A stretch of 64,000 bases of DNA from contig NZ_QQXL01000007.1 of NCBI RefSeq assembly GCF_003640665.1, positions 62,001-126,000 on the forward strand, given 5' to 3'. Of the stretch, positions 18,550 through 26,338 are shown piece by piece (the first letter of the stretch is position 1; every line of letters begins with the position of its first letter). The notes under the pieces were generated by a model. That model ran no database searches. It saw only the letters and a program-made list of their open reading frames with translations, and had not been told where the DNA came from. The position numbers and the translations under genes are program-made. The stretch is from Galactobacter caseinivorans (GTDB lineage Bacteria > Actinomycetota > Actinomycetes > Actinomycetales > Micrococcaceae).

Positions 18550-19270
18550 CTAGAGGTGTGCCGCCGTACGGGCAAGGCAGGCGACGGATGGGGATCTGCT
18601 CTGTGGTGGCCAGGCGATGACGGTCGTGACGACTAGTGCGTCCGGCACGCGCACGACGGCATGATCCCCGCGTAGCTGTGCTGGGAGCGACTCATGAGTG
18701 CGCAGGCCCGTCCGAGCGCGATCAGCTGGGTCAGCTGGGCATGGTCGCGAACCTTCGGGCCGGGGCCGTCGGGGTAGCTTCCATCCGGACGGGGAGCGCG
18801 GTAAGGGCAGGTCTGTCAGGGCATTGACGTCGGCAATCGACAAATGGGGCCGGTCGGCGAGAAGGTGCCCGAGAGGCTGGACCCAGAACTGCTGTTCCGC
18901 GTGTAGGTCCTCGGTGTCGAATCCGGCCGTCGTGTCGTAGGGCCGATGGAGCAGAGCAACGTCCGCACTCCCGTTGCGCAGCAAACTCTCCGGCTGGCCT
19001 GGCCCGCAAAGCATCACCTCGACGGCCACGGCGCTCGGCGGCGTCGACCGCTTCGAGGGCGAGCAGGGCCCCCCGCAGAAGCACTAATCCGGCCGCGGTT
19101 AGGGAGATCGCGCGGCTGGTGCGGTGTAGCAGGGCGACTCCGAGCCGCCGTTCGAGTCGCTGGATGGCTCGAGATAGTGGACGTTGCGCCATGGTGAGCC
19201 GTTGCGCCGCCCGTCCGAAGTGCAACTCTTCTGCAACGGCGACGAAGTAGCGCAGCACCCGAGTCTCCAC
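18550..19270 (-). pseudogene. LysR-family regulator, frameshifted and internally deleted
   Basis: The N-terminal winged helix is clear from a GTG at 19270 ([19 protein letters not shown], then [14 protein letters not shown]). The frame breaks after DAAERR; the substrate-binding domain resumes in a second frame ([37 protein letters not shown]), shifts again near 18790-18660, and ends in the second frame (VVTTVIAWPPQSRS). About 30 residues between the linker and effector domain are missing. LysR regulators of this type are usually divergent from an SDR gene, as here. No intact protein can be made. Confidence 0.8.
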
Positions 19271-19375
19271 AAACTCGTCGTATCCGGTGTTGACCACGAT
19301 CAATACCCGTGCGGTATCGCCGCTGACCCGATCAGTCTTGGACGCCACACCCGAAATTGCAGCAAGATCGACATT

Positions 19376-20101
19376 GTGAATGAACAGAAGATTGCGCTGG
19401 TGACCGGCGCGAACAAGGGAATCGGATACGAGATAGCCGCTGGCCTGGACGCGCTTGGCTGGTGAATCGGTGTGGGCGCGCGAGATCAACGGCGCCGCGA
19501 CACCGCGGTGGAGAAGCTGCGCGCGGCCGGAATCGATGCGTTCGGGATGCCGCTCGACGTGACCGACGACGCAAGTGTGGTCGCGCCCGCTGAATTGATA
19601 GCCGACCAGGCCGGAGGCCTCGATGTTCTGGTCAACAACGCCGCGATCACCGGCTGCATGCCGCAGACACCGACCACGCTCGACCCCACGACCGTGCGAG
19701 CCGTCGTGGAAACCAACGTGAATGGCGTCATCGGGGTCACCAACGCCATGCTGCCGATGCTGCGAGCCTCGGCCTCGCCACGAATCCTGAATATGTCCAG
19801 CAGCGTCGGCTCGCTCGCACTGCACACCACACCCGGCATCGAGATGGGTCCGGTTCCCGCCGGCTACTTGGCCTCGAAGACCTTCCACAACGCGATCACT
19901 ATCCAATGTGCCAAGGAACTGGGCGATCCCAACATCCTGATCAACCGCGGCTGTCCCGGTCTCACCGAGACCGACCTCAGCGGCTTCAGTGGCCCCCGCA
20001 CGCCGCGACAGGGTGCGGCCATCGCGATTCACCTCGCGACCCTGTTCGACGACGGTCCGACCGGCGGATTCTTCAACGACGCCGGAACGGTGCTCTGGTG
20101 A
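19376..20101 (+). pseudogene. Short-chain dehydrogenase/reductase with an in-frame stop
   Basis: From GTG 19376 the frame reads [19 protein letters not shown], the Rossmann TGxxxGIG motif, then ends at TGA 19463-19465 after 29 codons. The same frame continues for 210 more codons with the rest of the SDR: LVNNAA, a conserved Ser stretch (MSSSVGS), YLASK with catalytic Tyr/Lys, and a C-terminus that ends normally. A single base change to a sense codon would restore it. A GTG restart at 19472 would lack the cofactor-binding N-terminus. Divergent from the broken LysR gene, its presumed regulator. Confidence 0.8.
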
Positions 20102-20160
20102 CGGACACGCCGATGACCAAGGCAGTCAGATACGACCAGTTCGGAGGAATCGAGGTCCTG
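20098..20160 (+). pseudogene. Truncated start of an MDR-family oxidoreductase
   Basis: GTG at 20098 (overlapping the SDR stop) or ATG at 20113 opens with [16 protein letters not shown], the usual N-terminus of zinc-independent quinone/alcohol oxidoreductases of the MDR family. After about 16 residues the sequence switches in frame to a serine recombinase at about 20155-20163. Only the first codons survive. It was probably the third gene of a LysR / SDR-oxidoreductase cluster. Confidence 0.6.
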
Positions 20161-20912
20161 CGGAATCCTTACTACATCGGCCAAGTCCTCTACAAGGGAG
20201 CCGTGCATCCCGGTGCGCATGAGCCGCTGGCCGACATCGAGACCTGGCAACAGGTGCAGGCGCTTTTGGATTCGCGGGGTACCGCGTCGGAGCAGCGCCG
20301 CAAGCACGACCACCACCTCAAAGGCTCGCTGTTCTGCGGAAGCTGCGGGTCACGGAGGCAACTGGACTTCCCGAACAACAAGCAAGGCGTCCGCTACGCC
20401 TACTCCGGCAGAGCCAGCCGCCGCATCAACTGCACTGCCGCGCCGTCCCGGTCGGCGTCGCCGAACAGCTCGTCACCGACTGCTACCAGCAGATCGGCAT
20501 CACTGAAGCGAACTTCACCGCCCTCGTGGCGCAGGTCGAGGCCGCATTCGACGAACGCCTGGCGTCCCAGTCGAGCGAGTTGGCCGAGCCGAGCGCCAAC
20601 AGGAAACGCCTCGAACCCGAGAGCGACAAGCTCCTCGCCGCGCACTTCGCCGACGCCATCGACCTCGACACCCTCAAACGCCACCAAGACCGCATCGGCC
20701 TCGCCGACATCGACCGCCGCCTCACCAACGAGCACGGCCAGTACGAAGGCTCACGCGCGTACCTGGGCACAGCCCTCAGCCTGCTCGTGGACTGCGCGGC
20801 TATGTATCAGTGGGTCGACGACCACGGCAAATGCCTCGCCAACCAGACCTTCACCAAAGGCATCGAGATTACCGAGGACTACGAGGCGGCGCTGCGCGCC
20901 TTGACCGAGTAA
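20161..20912 (+). pseudogene. Large serine recombinase remnant, fused to the ahpE tail
   Basis: The remnant begins inside the Recombinase domain (NPYYIGQVLYKGAV, HEPLADIETWQQVQALLD) and includes a zinc-ribbon start (KGSLFCGSCGSRR) and a coiled-coil region (20470-20760). The catalytic N-terminal resolvase domain with its nucleophile Ser is absent. The frame shifts near 20436-20445, after INC. The second frame runs through FTKGIEI and then, at 20872, directly into the repeated ahpE tail and its stop at 20910-20912. It was probably the integrase that brought the island in; it cannot act now. Confidence 0.8.
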
Positions 20913-20976
20913 GGCGCGGGGGCCTCCACCGCGCGGGCGGGGACCAGTGCGGCGAACACCGCAACAGAAAGGGTGG
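20872..20976. repeat. Right copy of the ahpE-tail direct repeat (island boundary)
   Basis: 105 bases matching 15573-15679 with three substitutions and a 2-base shorter G-run. It starts where the recombinase remnant ends and stops three bases inside the tRNA-Val gene, which is therefore not itself duplicated. Confidence 0.9.
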
Positions 20977-21046
20977 GTCCTAGCGGGCTCGAACCGCTGA
21001 CCACTTCGGTGTAAACGAAGTGCTCTACCAACTGAGCTAAAGACCC
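20974..21046 (-). tRNA. tRNA-Val (UAC)
   Basis: A 73-base cloverleaf: acceptor GGGTCTT/AGGACCC, D-arm GCTC/GAGC, anticodon stem CTTCG/CGAAG around TTTACAC (anticodon TAC) and a T-arm with GTTCGAACC. Discriminator base A. CCA is not encoded. It is transcribed toward the island. Confidence 0.95.
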
Positions 21047-21128
21047 CCGGCACCGTCAGGCGCCGAGGGTCAATGCTACCCGGGATTCCGGGGCGGCGCG
21101 GACAGCCGCGGCTCGTTGCGCGTCGCGT

Positions 21129-21716
21129 TTAGATCCACATCGCGGGGTCGATGTACTCTGCGGGGTCCACGGCCGGCTTGCGTTCCGCCTCGCCGCGGGG
21201 GCGGTTCTTGGCGGGCATGCCGGTGATGATGGAGTTGGCCGGTGCGTCCTTGACCACCACGGCGTTGGCACCCACGGCGGAGTCATCGCCAATGAAGATG
21301 GGCCCAAGCACCTTGGCGCCGGCGCCGACCGTGACCCGGTTGCCCAGGGTGGGGTGGCGCTTGACCTTGGCCAGCGAACGCCCGCCAAGGGTCACCCCGT
21401 GGTACAGCATCACGTCGTCGCCAATCTCCGCCGTCTCACCGATGACCACGCCCATGCCGTGGTCAATGAAGAAGCGGCGTCCAATCGTGGCACCAGGATG
21501 GATCTCGATGCCGGTCATGAAGCGCGCGAATTGGGACACCAAACGGGCCGGGAAACGCAACAGGGGAGAGGCATTCCAGAGCCGGTTGGCCACCCGGTGC
21601 GCCCAGATGGCATGCAGGCCGGCGTAGGCCAAGCCAATCTCGAGGTCACTGCGGGCCGCCGGATCATGTTCCCGGGCGGCCCGCAGGTCCTCCTTGAGAC
21701 GTGAGGTGAAGCTCAC
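21129..21716 (-). CDS. cysE: Serine O-acetyltransferase
   Basis: A 195-aa left-handed beta-helix acetyltransferase that makes O-acetylserine from serine and acetyl-CoA, the substrate of CysK. The N-terminal helical part ([17 protein letters not shown]) is short, as in Gram-positive CysE. Hexapeptide repeats include [19 protein letters not shown] with the conserved catalytic His/Asp region, then YHGVTLGG. It lies 32 bases downstream of cysK on the same strand and forms a two-gene cysteine operon. Confidence 0.95.
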   Translation of the reverse strand: MSFTSRLKEDLRAAREHDPAARSDLEIGLAYAGLHAIWAHRVANRLWNASPLLRFPARLVSQFARFMTGIEIHPGATIGRRFFIDHGMGVVIGETAEIGDDVMLYHGVTLGGRSLAKVKRHPTLGNRVTVGAGAKVLGPIFIGDDSAVGANAVVVKDAPANSIITGMPAKNRPRGEAERKPAVDPAEYIDPAMWI

Positions 21717-21748
21717 GGAACTCCTTTGGAAGGGGTGCAGCTGAGGTC

Positions 21749-22681
21749 TCAGCCGCGAATGTCCTCGTACAGGACCGTGGAGATGTAGCGCTCACCAAAG
21801 TCGGGAACCACGGCCACAATGAGCTTACCCTCGGCCTCGGGGCGGGCCGCGATCTCCAACGCTGCCCAGACGGCCGCACCGGAGGAGATGCCGCCCAGGA
21901 TGCCCTCCTCGGTGCCCAGCGCGCGGGCCACGCGCACAGAGTCGCCAATGCTCGCGTCCAGGACCTCGTCGTACACCGTGCGGTCCAGCACCTCGGGAAC
22001 AAAGTTGGCGCCCAGGCCCTGAATCTTGTGCGGGCCGGCCTTGCCGCCGTTGAGCAGCGGGGAATCCGCCGGCTCCACGGCCACGATCTGAATGTCCGGG
22101 TTCTTTTCCTTCAGGTACCCGCCGGCGCCCGTGATGGTGCCGCCGGTGCCCACTCCGGCCACGAAGTAGTCCACCTTGCCCTCGGTGTCCTCCCAGACCT
22201 CGGGGCCCGTGGTAGCGCGGTGCACGGCCGGGTTGGCTTCATTGGCAAACTGGCGCGCCCAAATGGCGTTCTCAGACTCGGCCACAATCTGCTGCGCCCG
22301 CTCCACCGCGCCGCGCATCCCGTCCGCGCCCGGCGTCAGCACAATCTGTGCGCCATAGGCGCGCAGCATGACACGGCGCTCGGAGGACATGGTCTCTGGC
22401 ATGGTCAGGATCACCTTGTAGCCGCGAGCCGCTCCCACCATGGCCAGGGCGATGCCGGTGTTGCCGGAGGTGCCCTCCACGATGGTGCCGCCCGGACGCA
22501 GCTGCCCGGAAGCCTCTGCGGCGTCAACGATGGCCACGCCGATGCGGTCCTTCACAGAGTTGGCCGGGTTGTAAAACTCCAGCTTCACGGCGACGTTGCC
22601 CGGCAGGTCCTGATCAAGACGGCTGAGGCGCACCAGCGGAGTGCGGCCCACGACCTGAGTGACGTTGTCGTAAAGGGGCAT
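21749..22681 (-). CDS. cysK: Cysteine synthase A (O-acetylserine sulfhydrylase)
   Basis: A 310-aa PLP enzyme converting O-acetylserine and sulfide to cysteine. The PLP lysine is Lys44 in [11 protein letters not shown], the substrate loop is [11 protein letters not shown] and the phosphate-binding glycine loop is [12 protein letters not shown]. Length and motif order are typical of CysK. It is the first gene of the cysK-cysE operon; the C-terminus of the partner CysE ends in Ile, as needed for the cysteine synthase complex. Confidence 0.96.
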   Translation of the reverse strand: MPLYDNVTQVVGRTPLVRLSRLDQDLPGNVAVKLEFYNPANSVKDRIGVAIVDAAEASGQLRPGGTIVEGTSGNTGIALAMVGAARGYKVILTMPETMSSERRVMLRAYGAQIVLTPGADGMRGAVERAQQIVAESENAIWARQFANEANPAVHRATTGPEVWEDTEGKVDYFVAGVGTGGTITGAGGYLKEKNPDIQIVAVEPADSPLLNGGKAGPHKIQGLGANFVPEVLDRTVYDEVLDASIGDSVRVARALGTEEGILGGISSGAAVWAALEIAARPEAEGKLIVAVVPDFGERYISTVLYEDIRG

Positions 22682-22771
22682 GACGATCCTTCCAAGAGGG
22701 GCAGGGACGCATCGGGGCGGCGTGCACCGCGATACTGCTGTGATCTCAGGTTAGTGGGGCGTGCTTCGAGA

Positions 22772-23389
22772 TCAGGCCGGGACCTGCCACGAAGCGAAAT
22801 ATTTGCGGGCCTTGGCCATCTTGGGGTTGATGATCACCTGGCAGTAGCCGGCATCCGGGTGCTTGGCGTAAAAGTCCTGGTGCTCCGGCTCCGCCACGGT
22901 CCAGTCGGCCAGGGGCTCAATCGTGGTCACGATGGGCGCGTCCCAGTTGGCCTGGTTGCGCTCAATGGCGGCCTTCATGCTGTCCACCTGCTCCTCGGAG
23001 CGGGGGAATAACGCCGAACGGTACTGGGAGCCGACGTCGTACCCCTGGCGGTTCAGCGTGGTGGGGTCATGCATCACAAAGAACATGTCAAGCAAGATGT
23101 CCTCGCTGATGACGGCCGGGTCAAACACCAACGCGACTGCCTCGGCGTGACCGGTGCCTCCCGCGGAGACCGAGTCGTAGTTGGGGTGCTCCACGTGCCC
23201 GCCGGTGTATCCGGACTCGACGTGCAACACACCGCGCACGGTGCGGTACCAGGCATCGAGACACCAGAAGCATCCGCCCGCAACTACCAGGATCTGAGGG
23301 TCGGTGGGCGTCTCAGGCTGCTCCTGGACGCCGGGGAAAGTGGTGGGGATCTGTGCATTCACAGTGTCAATAACGCCGGCCAGGCTCAT
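22772..23389 (-). CDS. msrA: Peptide methionine sulfoxide reductase A
   Basis: A 205-aa MsrA with the catalytic motif GGCFWC (Cys40), GYTGG, and the conserved region GTGHAEAV and HDPTTLNRQG. It reduces methionine-S-sulfoxide in oxidised proteins. The length suits the family when translation starts at ATG 23389; an upstream in-frame start (23431) would overlap the start of the divergent NIF3 gene. The 40-base gap to that gene must hold both promoters. Confidence 0.93.
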   Translation of the reverse strand: MSLAGVIDTVNAQIPTTFPGVQEQPETPTDPQILVVAGGCFWCLDAWYRTVRGVLHVESGYTGGHVEHPNYDSVSAGGTGHAEAVALVFDPAVISEDILLDMFFVMHDPTTLNRQGYDVGSQYRSALFPRSEEQVDSMKAAIERNQANWDAPIVTTIEPLADWTVAEPEHQDFYAKHPDAGYCQVIINPKMAKARKYFASWQVPA

Positions 23390-23429
23390 CCTGTTCCCGG
23401 CGCGCACCACACCTGGGTACGGTGAGGAC

Positions 23430-24284
23430 ATGCAGAAGCCTCCCCAGGATCAGGTGCCAACGCTCCAACAGGTGTGGGACAGCGTGGAAGAGCTCTGGCC
23501 CGCCGCCCTCGCGGAGTCGTGGGACGCCGTCGGGCCCGTCACCGGGCGCCCCGAACGCGAGGTGCGCCGCATCCTTTTTGCCGTGGATCCCACGGAGGCG
23601 GTGGTGGAGGACGCGGTGGAGCAGGGCACGGACCTCTTGATCACCCACCATCCCCTGCTCCTGCGCGGCGTCAATGCGGTGGCGGCGGATGGCTTCAAGG
23701 GCCGGGTGGTTCACCGCCTCATCGAGTCCGGCTGCGCCCTGCTGACCGCCCACACCAACGGCGATTCGGCGATCGGGGGCGTCTCAGACGTGCTGATCCG
23801 CTCCCTGGGTGTGGAGGACGCTGAGCCCTTGACGGCCGCGGCAGATGGCCTGCCTGGCGAGGGCCTTGGCCGTGTGGGAGACCTGCCTAGGTCCATGTCC
23901 CTGGCCGAGTTTTCCGAGCGGGTGTTTACCCTGCTGCCCTCGGTAGCCGGGGGAGTGCGCGTGGCGGGGGATCCGGATGGTTTGGTCCGCCGCATTGCGG
24001 TGTGCGGCGGCGCAGGGGATTCGCTCTTCGACGAGGTGCGGGCCTCTGGCGCTGACGTTTACGTCACGGCAGATCTGCGCCACCACCCCGCCAGTGAGGC
24101 CCGCGAGGCGGCCCAGGGCGGGCACCCGTACCTGGTGGACGTGTCCCACTTCGCGTCCGAATGGCTGTGGCTGGGGGATGCGGCAGGGGCGTTGCACCGC
24201 TCGCTCGCGGACCAGGGCTTCTCGCCGGAGGTCGCCGTGAGCGGTGTCAATACCGACCCGTGGGACTTTATCCTCGTACCGTAA
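23430..24284 (+). CDS. NIF3-like dinuclear metal centre protein
   Basis: A 284-aa protein of the NIF3/YbgI family, which forms hexameric rings with two metals per subunit. Metal ligands are seen in DLLITHHPLLLRG (two His) and in DVSHFASEW near the C-terminus. The ATG at 23430 follows GTGAGG and gives a family-like start. The biochemical role is unsettled (GTP cyclohydrolase-like activity is reported for some members). The next gene, a CdsZ-like protein, begins 43 bases downstream; the NIF3-zinc ribbon pair is common in actinobacteria. Confidence 0.92.
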   Translation: MQKPPQDQVPTLQQVWDSVEELWPAALAESWDAVGPVTGRPEREVRRILFAVDPTEAVVEDAVEQGTDLLITHHPLLLRGVNAVAADGFKGRVVHRLIESGCALLTAHTNGDSAIGGVSDVLIRSLGVEDAEPLTAAADGLPGEGLGRVGDLPRSMSLAEFSERVFTLLPSVAGGVRVAGDPDGLVRRIAVCGGAGDSLFDEVRASGADVYVTADLRHHPASEAREAAQGGHPYLVDVSHFASEWLWLGDAAGALHRSLADQGFSPEVAVSGVNTDPWDFILVP

Positions 24285-24327
24285 TTCCGGTTCTACCTAC
24301 CTCGGTAACACCTTTCTTGGAGGCATC

Positions 24328-25065
24328 ATGACTACAGCAGCACCCGCCGATCAGCGCCGCCTCTTGGATGTGCAGGCGCAAGAATCGCGTTTGCGCGCGC
24401 TGAGTCGGCACAAGCTCGAGGCACAAAAGGACCCGGAACTCGCTGCCTCGGCTGCGGTCGTGGCGCAGCGCACCAGCGAAGAGCACGACGCCGCGGCGTT
24501 GCGTGCCGAGGCGGACGCGGCTGTCGCGGCGCTCACGGCCCAGTCCGTGCAGGTGCAGGCGCGCATGAAAAAGGACGAGGCCCAACTCATCAGCGGCCAG
24601 TCAGGCGCCAACACCCTGCAAGGCTTGCAGCGCGAGATCGAGGCGCTCACCCTGAAGCAGACAGAGCTGGATGACCTGGAGATGGAGGCCATGGAGACGG
24701 CGGAATCCGCGGCTGCGGCCCACGCTGCAGCCAGCGCGGCCACAGCGGCCGCCACGGAGGCACAGGAAGCGGTGCAGGCCAGGGTGCTGGCCAAGGTCGC
24801 GGAACTCGACGCCGAGCTGGAGCAGGTCCGCGGCCAGCGAGCGGCCGCCGCGGACGGCATTCCCGCGGATCTCCTGGCCCTCTTCGAGACCACATTGGCC
24901 AAGCGCGGCGCAGGGGTGGCCCGGCTCTTCCACGGCACCTCTGAGGGCTCCGGCCTGGCCCTGGCCGCGGGAGACCTGGCGGAGATCAAGCGGGCTCCGG
25001 CGGACCTGGTGGTGTTCTGCCCGGATTCCGGCGTGATTCTGGTGCGGGACCCGGAGTGGAACTAG
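24328..25065 (+). CDS. Coiled-coil protein of the CdsZ/zinc-ribbon family with degenerate metal site
   Basis: A 245-aa protein. About 170 residues form an Ala/Glu/Gln-rich coiled coil, followed by a small C-terminal domain. In the family this end is a C4 zinc ribbon; here the first CxxC is replaced by FHGTSEGSG and the second retains only one Cys (FCPDSGVILVR). Zinc binding therefore looks lost. GGAGG lies before the ATG at 24328. It follows NIF3 and precedes a VOC-fold gene, probably one operon. The family is linked to RNA- or DNA-related roles but its function here is unknown. Confidence 0.8.
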   Translation: MTTAAPADQRRLLDVQAQESRLRALSRHKLEAQKDPELAASAAVVAQRTSEEHDAAALRAEADAAVAALTAQSVQVQARMKKDEAQLISGQSGANTLQGLQREIEALTLKQTELDDLEMEAMETAESAAAAHAAASAATAAATEAQEAVQARVLAKVAELDAELEQVRGQRAAAADGIPADLLALFETTLAKRGAGVARLFHGTSEGSGLALAAGDLAEIKRAPADLVVFCPDSGVILVRDPEWN

Positions 25066-25454
25066 GGCCCAGCCTGCACCACCTGGAGATCTGGGTTCCC
25101 CGACCGCCGCAAACGGGCGACACGTGGGACCGGCTCCTGGCGGCCCTTGGCTGCGCCATGACGCAGGAGTGGCAGGGCGGGCGCCGCTACGAGCTTGGCG
25201 CCGGATACCTGGTGCTTGAGTCCGGACCCGATGTGCGCGGTGCGCGCCATGAGCGGCAGGCGCCGGGGGTGAACCATGTGGCGCTGGAACTGAGCACACG
25301 CGCTCACGTGGATCGCGTCGTCGAGCAACTACCGGAGCTGGGCTGGGAGCTGCTCTTCAGCGATGCCCACCCCTGGGCCGGCGGCCCAAACTACTACGCG
25401 GCGTATCTGGAGAACGCGGACGGCTACGAGGTGGAGCTGGTCGCGAAGGAGTGA
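25056..25454 (+). CDS. VOC-fold (glyoxalase/bleomycin-resistance-like) protein
   Basis: A 132-aa protein with two beta-alpha-beta-beta-beta units: LHHLEIWVP at the start, VNHVALEL in the middle, and YAAYLENADGYEVELV at the end. These place the metal-ligand positions at His (first strand), His (middle) and Glu (last strand). Substrate unknown. The GTG start at 25056 overlaps the end of the previous gene by 10 bases. Its 3' end overlaps the convergent yaaA by 31 bases, an unusual antisense overlap of coding sequence. Confidence 0.85.
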   Translation: MELGPSLHHLEIWVPRPPQTGDTWDRLLAALGCAMTQEWQGGRRYELGAGYLVLESGPDVRGARHERQAPGVNHVALELSTRAHVDRVVEQLPELGWELLFSDAHPWAGGPNYYAAYLENADGYEVELVAKE

Positions 25455-26221
25455 TCCTCCGGGAGCACGATGATCAGCCGGGCGGGCTTGTTCTTGCTGG
25501 CCGGGACCAATTCCGTGGTGGGCCACACCGTTTGCGCGCTCGAGAGCAGCTCGGTTGCCGAGCGCGGTCCGGGCCCGCGCAGACCCAGGAGATGGCGCAC
25601 CAGCTGGCCGCGGGTGTGCTTGGCGAAGTGGGACACCACCTTGCGGGTGCCTCCACGTTCCTGCACCACGTCCACGGCAACCGTGGACTCGGCCGGTGCC
25701 TTATAGGCGGCCGCATACGTGGAGGAGCGGCAGTCGATCACCAACTGGCCAGCCGCGCGCTGATCCAGTGCTTCCTTGAGCCGGGGCCGCCACCAGCCGG
25801 CCAACTTGCCCACGCCTGGCAGGTCAACGCCCATGGACAGGCGATACGCGGGGATGGGATCGCCGAAGCCCACCGCGCCCCACAGACCGGACATCACCAC
25901 CACGCTCTGGGCGGCCTTGCGCCGCTGGGTGGGGGTGAGGCTGCCAAAGCCCAGCGCGTCGTAAAGCACCCCGGAGTAAATGGAGTGGGCTGGGGCCACA
26001 GCCGCCTGATGCAGATCAACGTTGGCGCGGACCTCCGGTTCAAGGGACGCGCCGACGGCGAGGCTCGTCATGGCGTCCGGCTGGGCGGAGACCTCGGAGA
26101 GCGCGCGCATGATGTGTTCGCGGTGCTGGGCCAACTCAGGGAAAGTCAGGGACTCGAGGTCCACAGGGGAGCCCGCCTGGGGACGCGTTTTGCCCTCAGA
26201 GGGCGGCAAAAGGATCAGCAC
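25424..26221 (-). CDS. yaaA: YaaA family peroxide stress protein
   Basis: A 265-aa protein starting LILLPPSEGKT, the signature of the YaaA/DUF328 family, with GLWGAVGFGDPIPAYRLSMG in the middle. In Escherichia coli YaaA lowers free iron during peroxide stress. The start is a GTG at 26221. The C-terminal end overlaps the VOC gene on the other strand. Actinobacterial members are common; the same physiological role is an inference. Confidence 0.9.
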   Translation of the reverse strand: MLILLPPSEGKTRPQAGSPVDLESLTFPELAQHREHIMRALSEVSAQPDAMTSLAVGASLEPEVRANVDLHQAAVAPAHSIYSGVLYDALGFGSLTPTQRRKAAQSVVVMSGLWGAVGFGDPIPAYRLSMGVDLPGVGKLAGWWRPRLKEALDQRAAGQLVIDCRSSTYAAAYKAPAESTVAVDVVQERGGTRKVVSHFAKHTRGQLVRHLLGLRGPGPRSATELLSSAQTVWPTTELVPASKNKPARLIIVLPEDHSFATSSTS

Positions 26222-26338
26222 GCCCCCAGCCTAAGTGGGGCGGCGCAGGCGTCACGAATCGGAACATTCCGGGCCAACCTTTCCCCAGATTATCGCTATA
26301 TCTGGTCAAGTGCGCGCGAAATCTGGTGAAATACCCCT

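Larger units (their letters stand above)
15573..20976. mobile_element. Decaying integrated island in the ahpE-tRNA-Val interval
   Basis: The segment between the two ahpE-tail repeats holds only accessory or broken genes: an HTH ORF, a membrane coiled-coil protein, an ApeA-like HEPN protein, a frameshifted LysR gene, an SDR gene with an internal stop and a serine-recombinase remnant. Without it, ahpE would be followed at once by tRNA-Val and cysE. The recombinase remnant at the right edge identifies the probable source as a serine-integrase element, now immobile because the catalytic domain is gone. A serine integrase alone leaves only a short shared core, so the 105-bp repeat needs another explanation, such as a captured attachment region or homologous recombination. 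Confidence 0.8.

Noticed and set aside
19463-19465. TGA in the SDR gene as a selenocysteine codon
   Set aside because: The position is after the cofactor loop where SDRs have Ser/Ala, no SECIS-like hairpin follows, and the neighbouring LysR gene is also broken.
20098-20450. The oxidoreductase-recombinase frame as a genuine fusion protein
   Set aside because: Only 16 residues of the first domain are present, the second lacks its catalytic domain and then frameshifts.
20974-21046. tRNA-Val as the island's attachment site
   Set aside because: The repeat overlaps the tRNA by only three bases and the left copy has no tRNA sequence; the repeat is built from the ahpE end.
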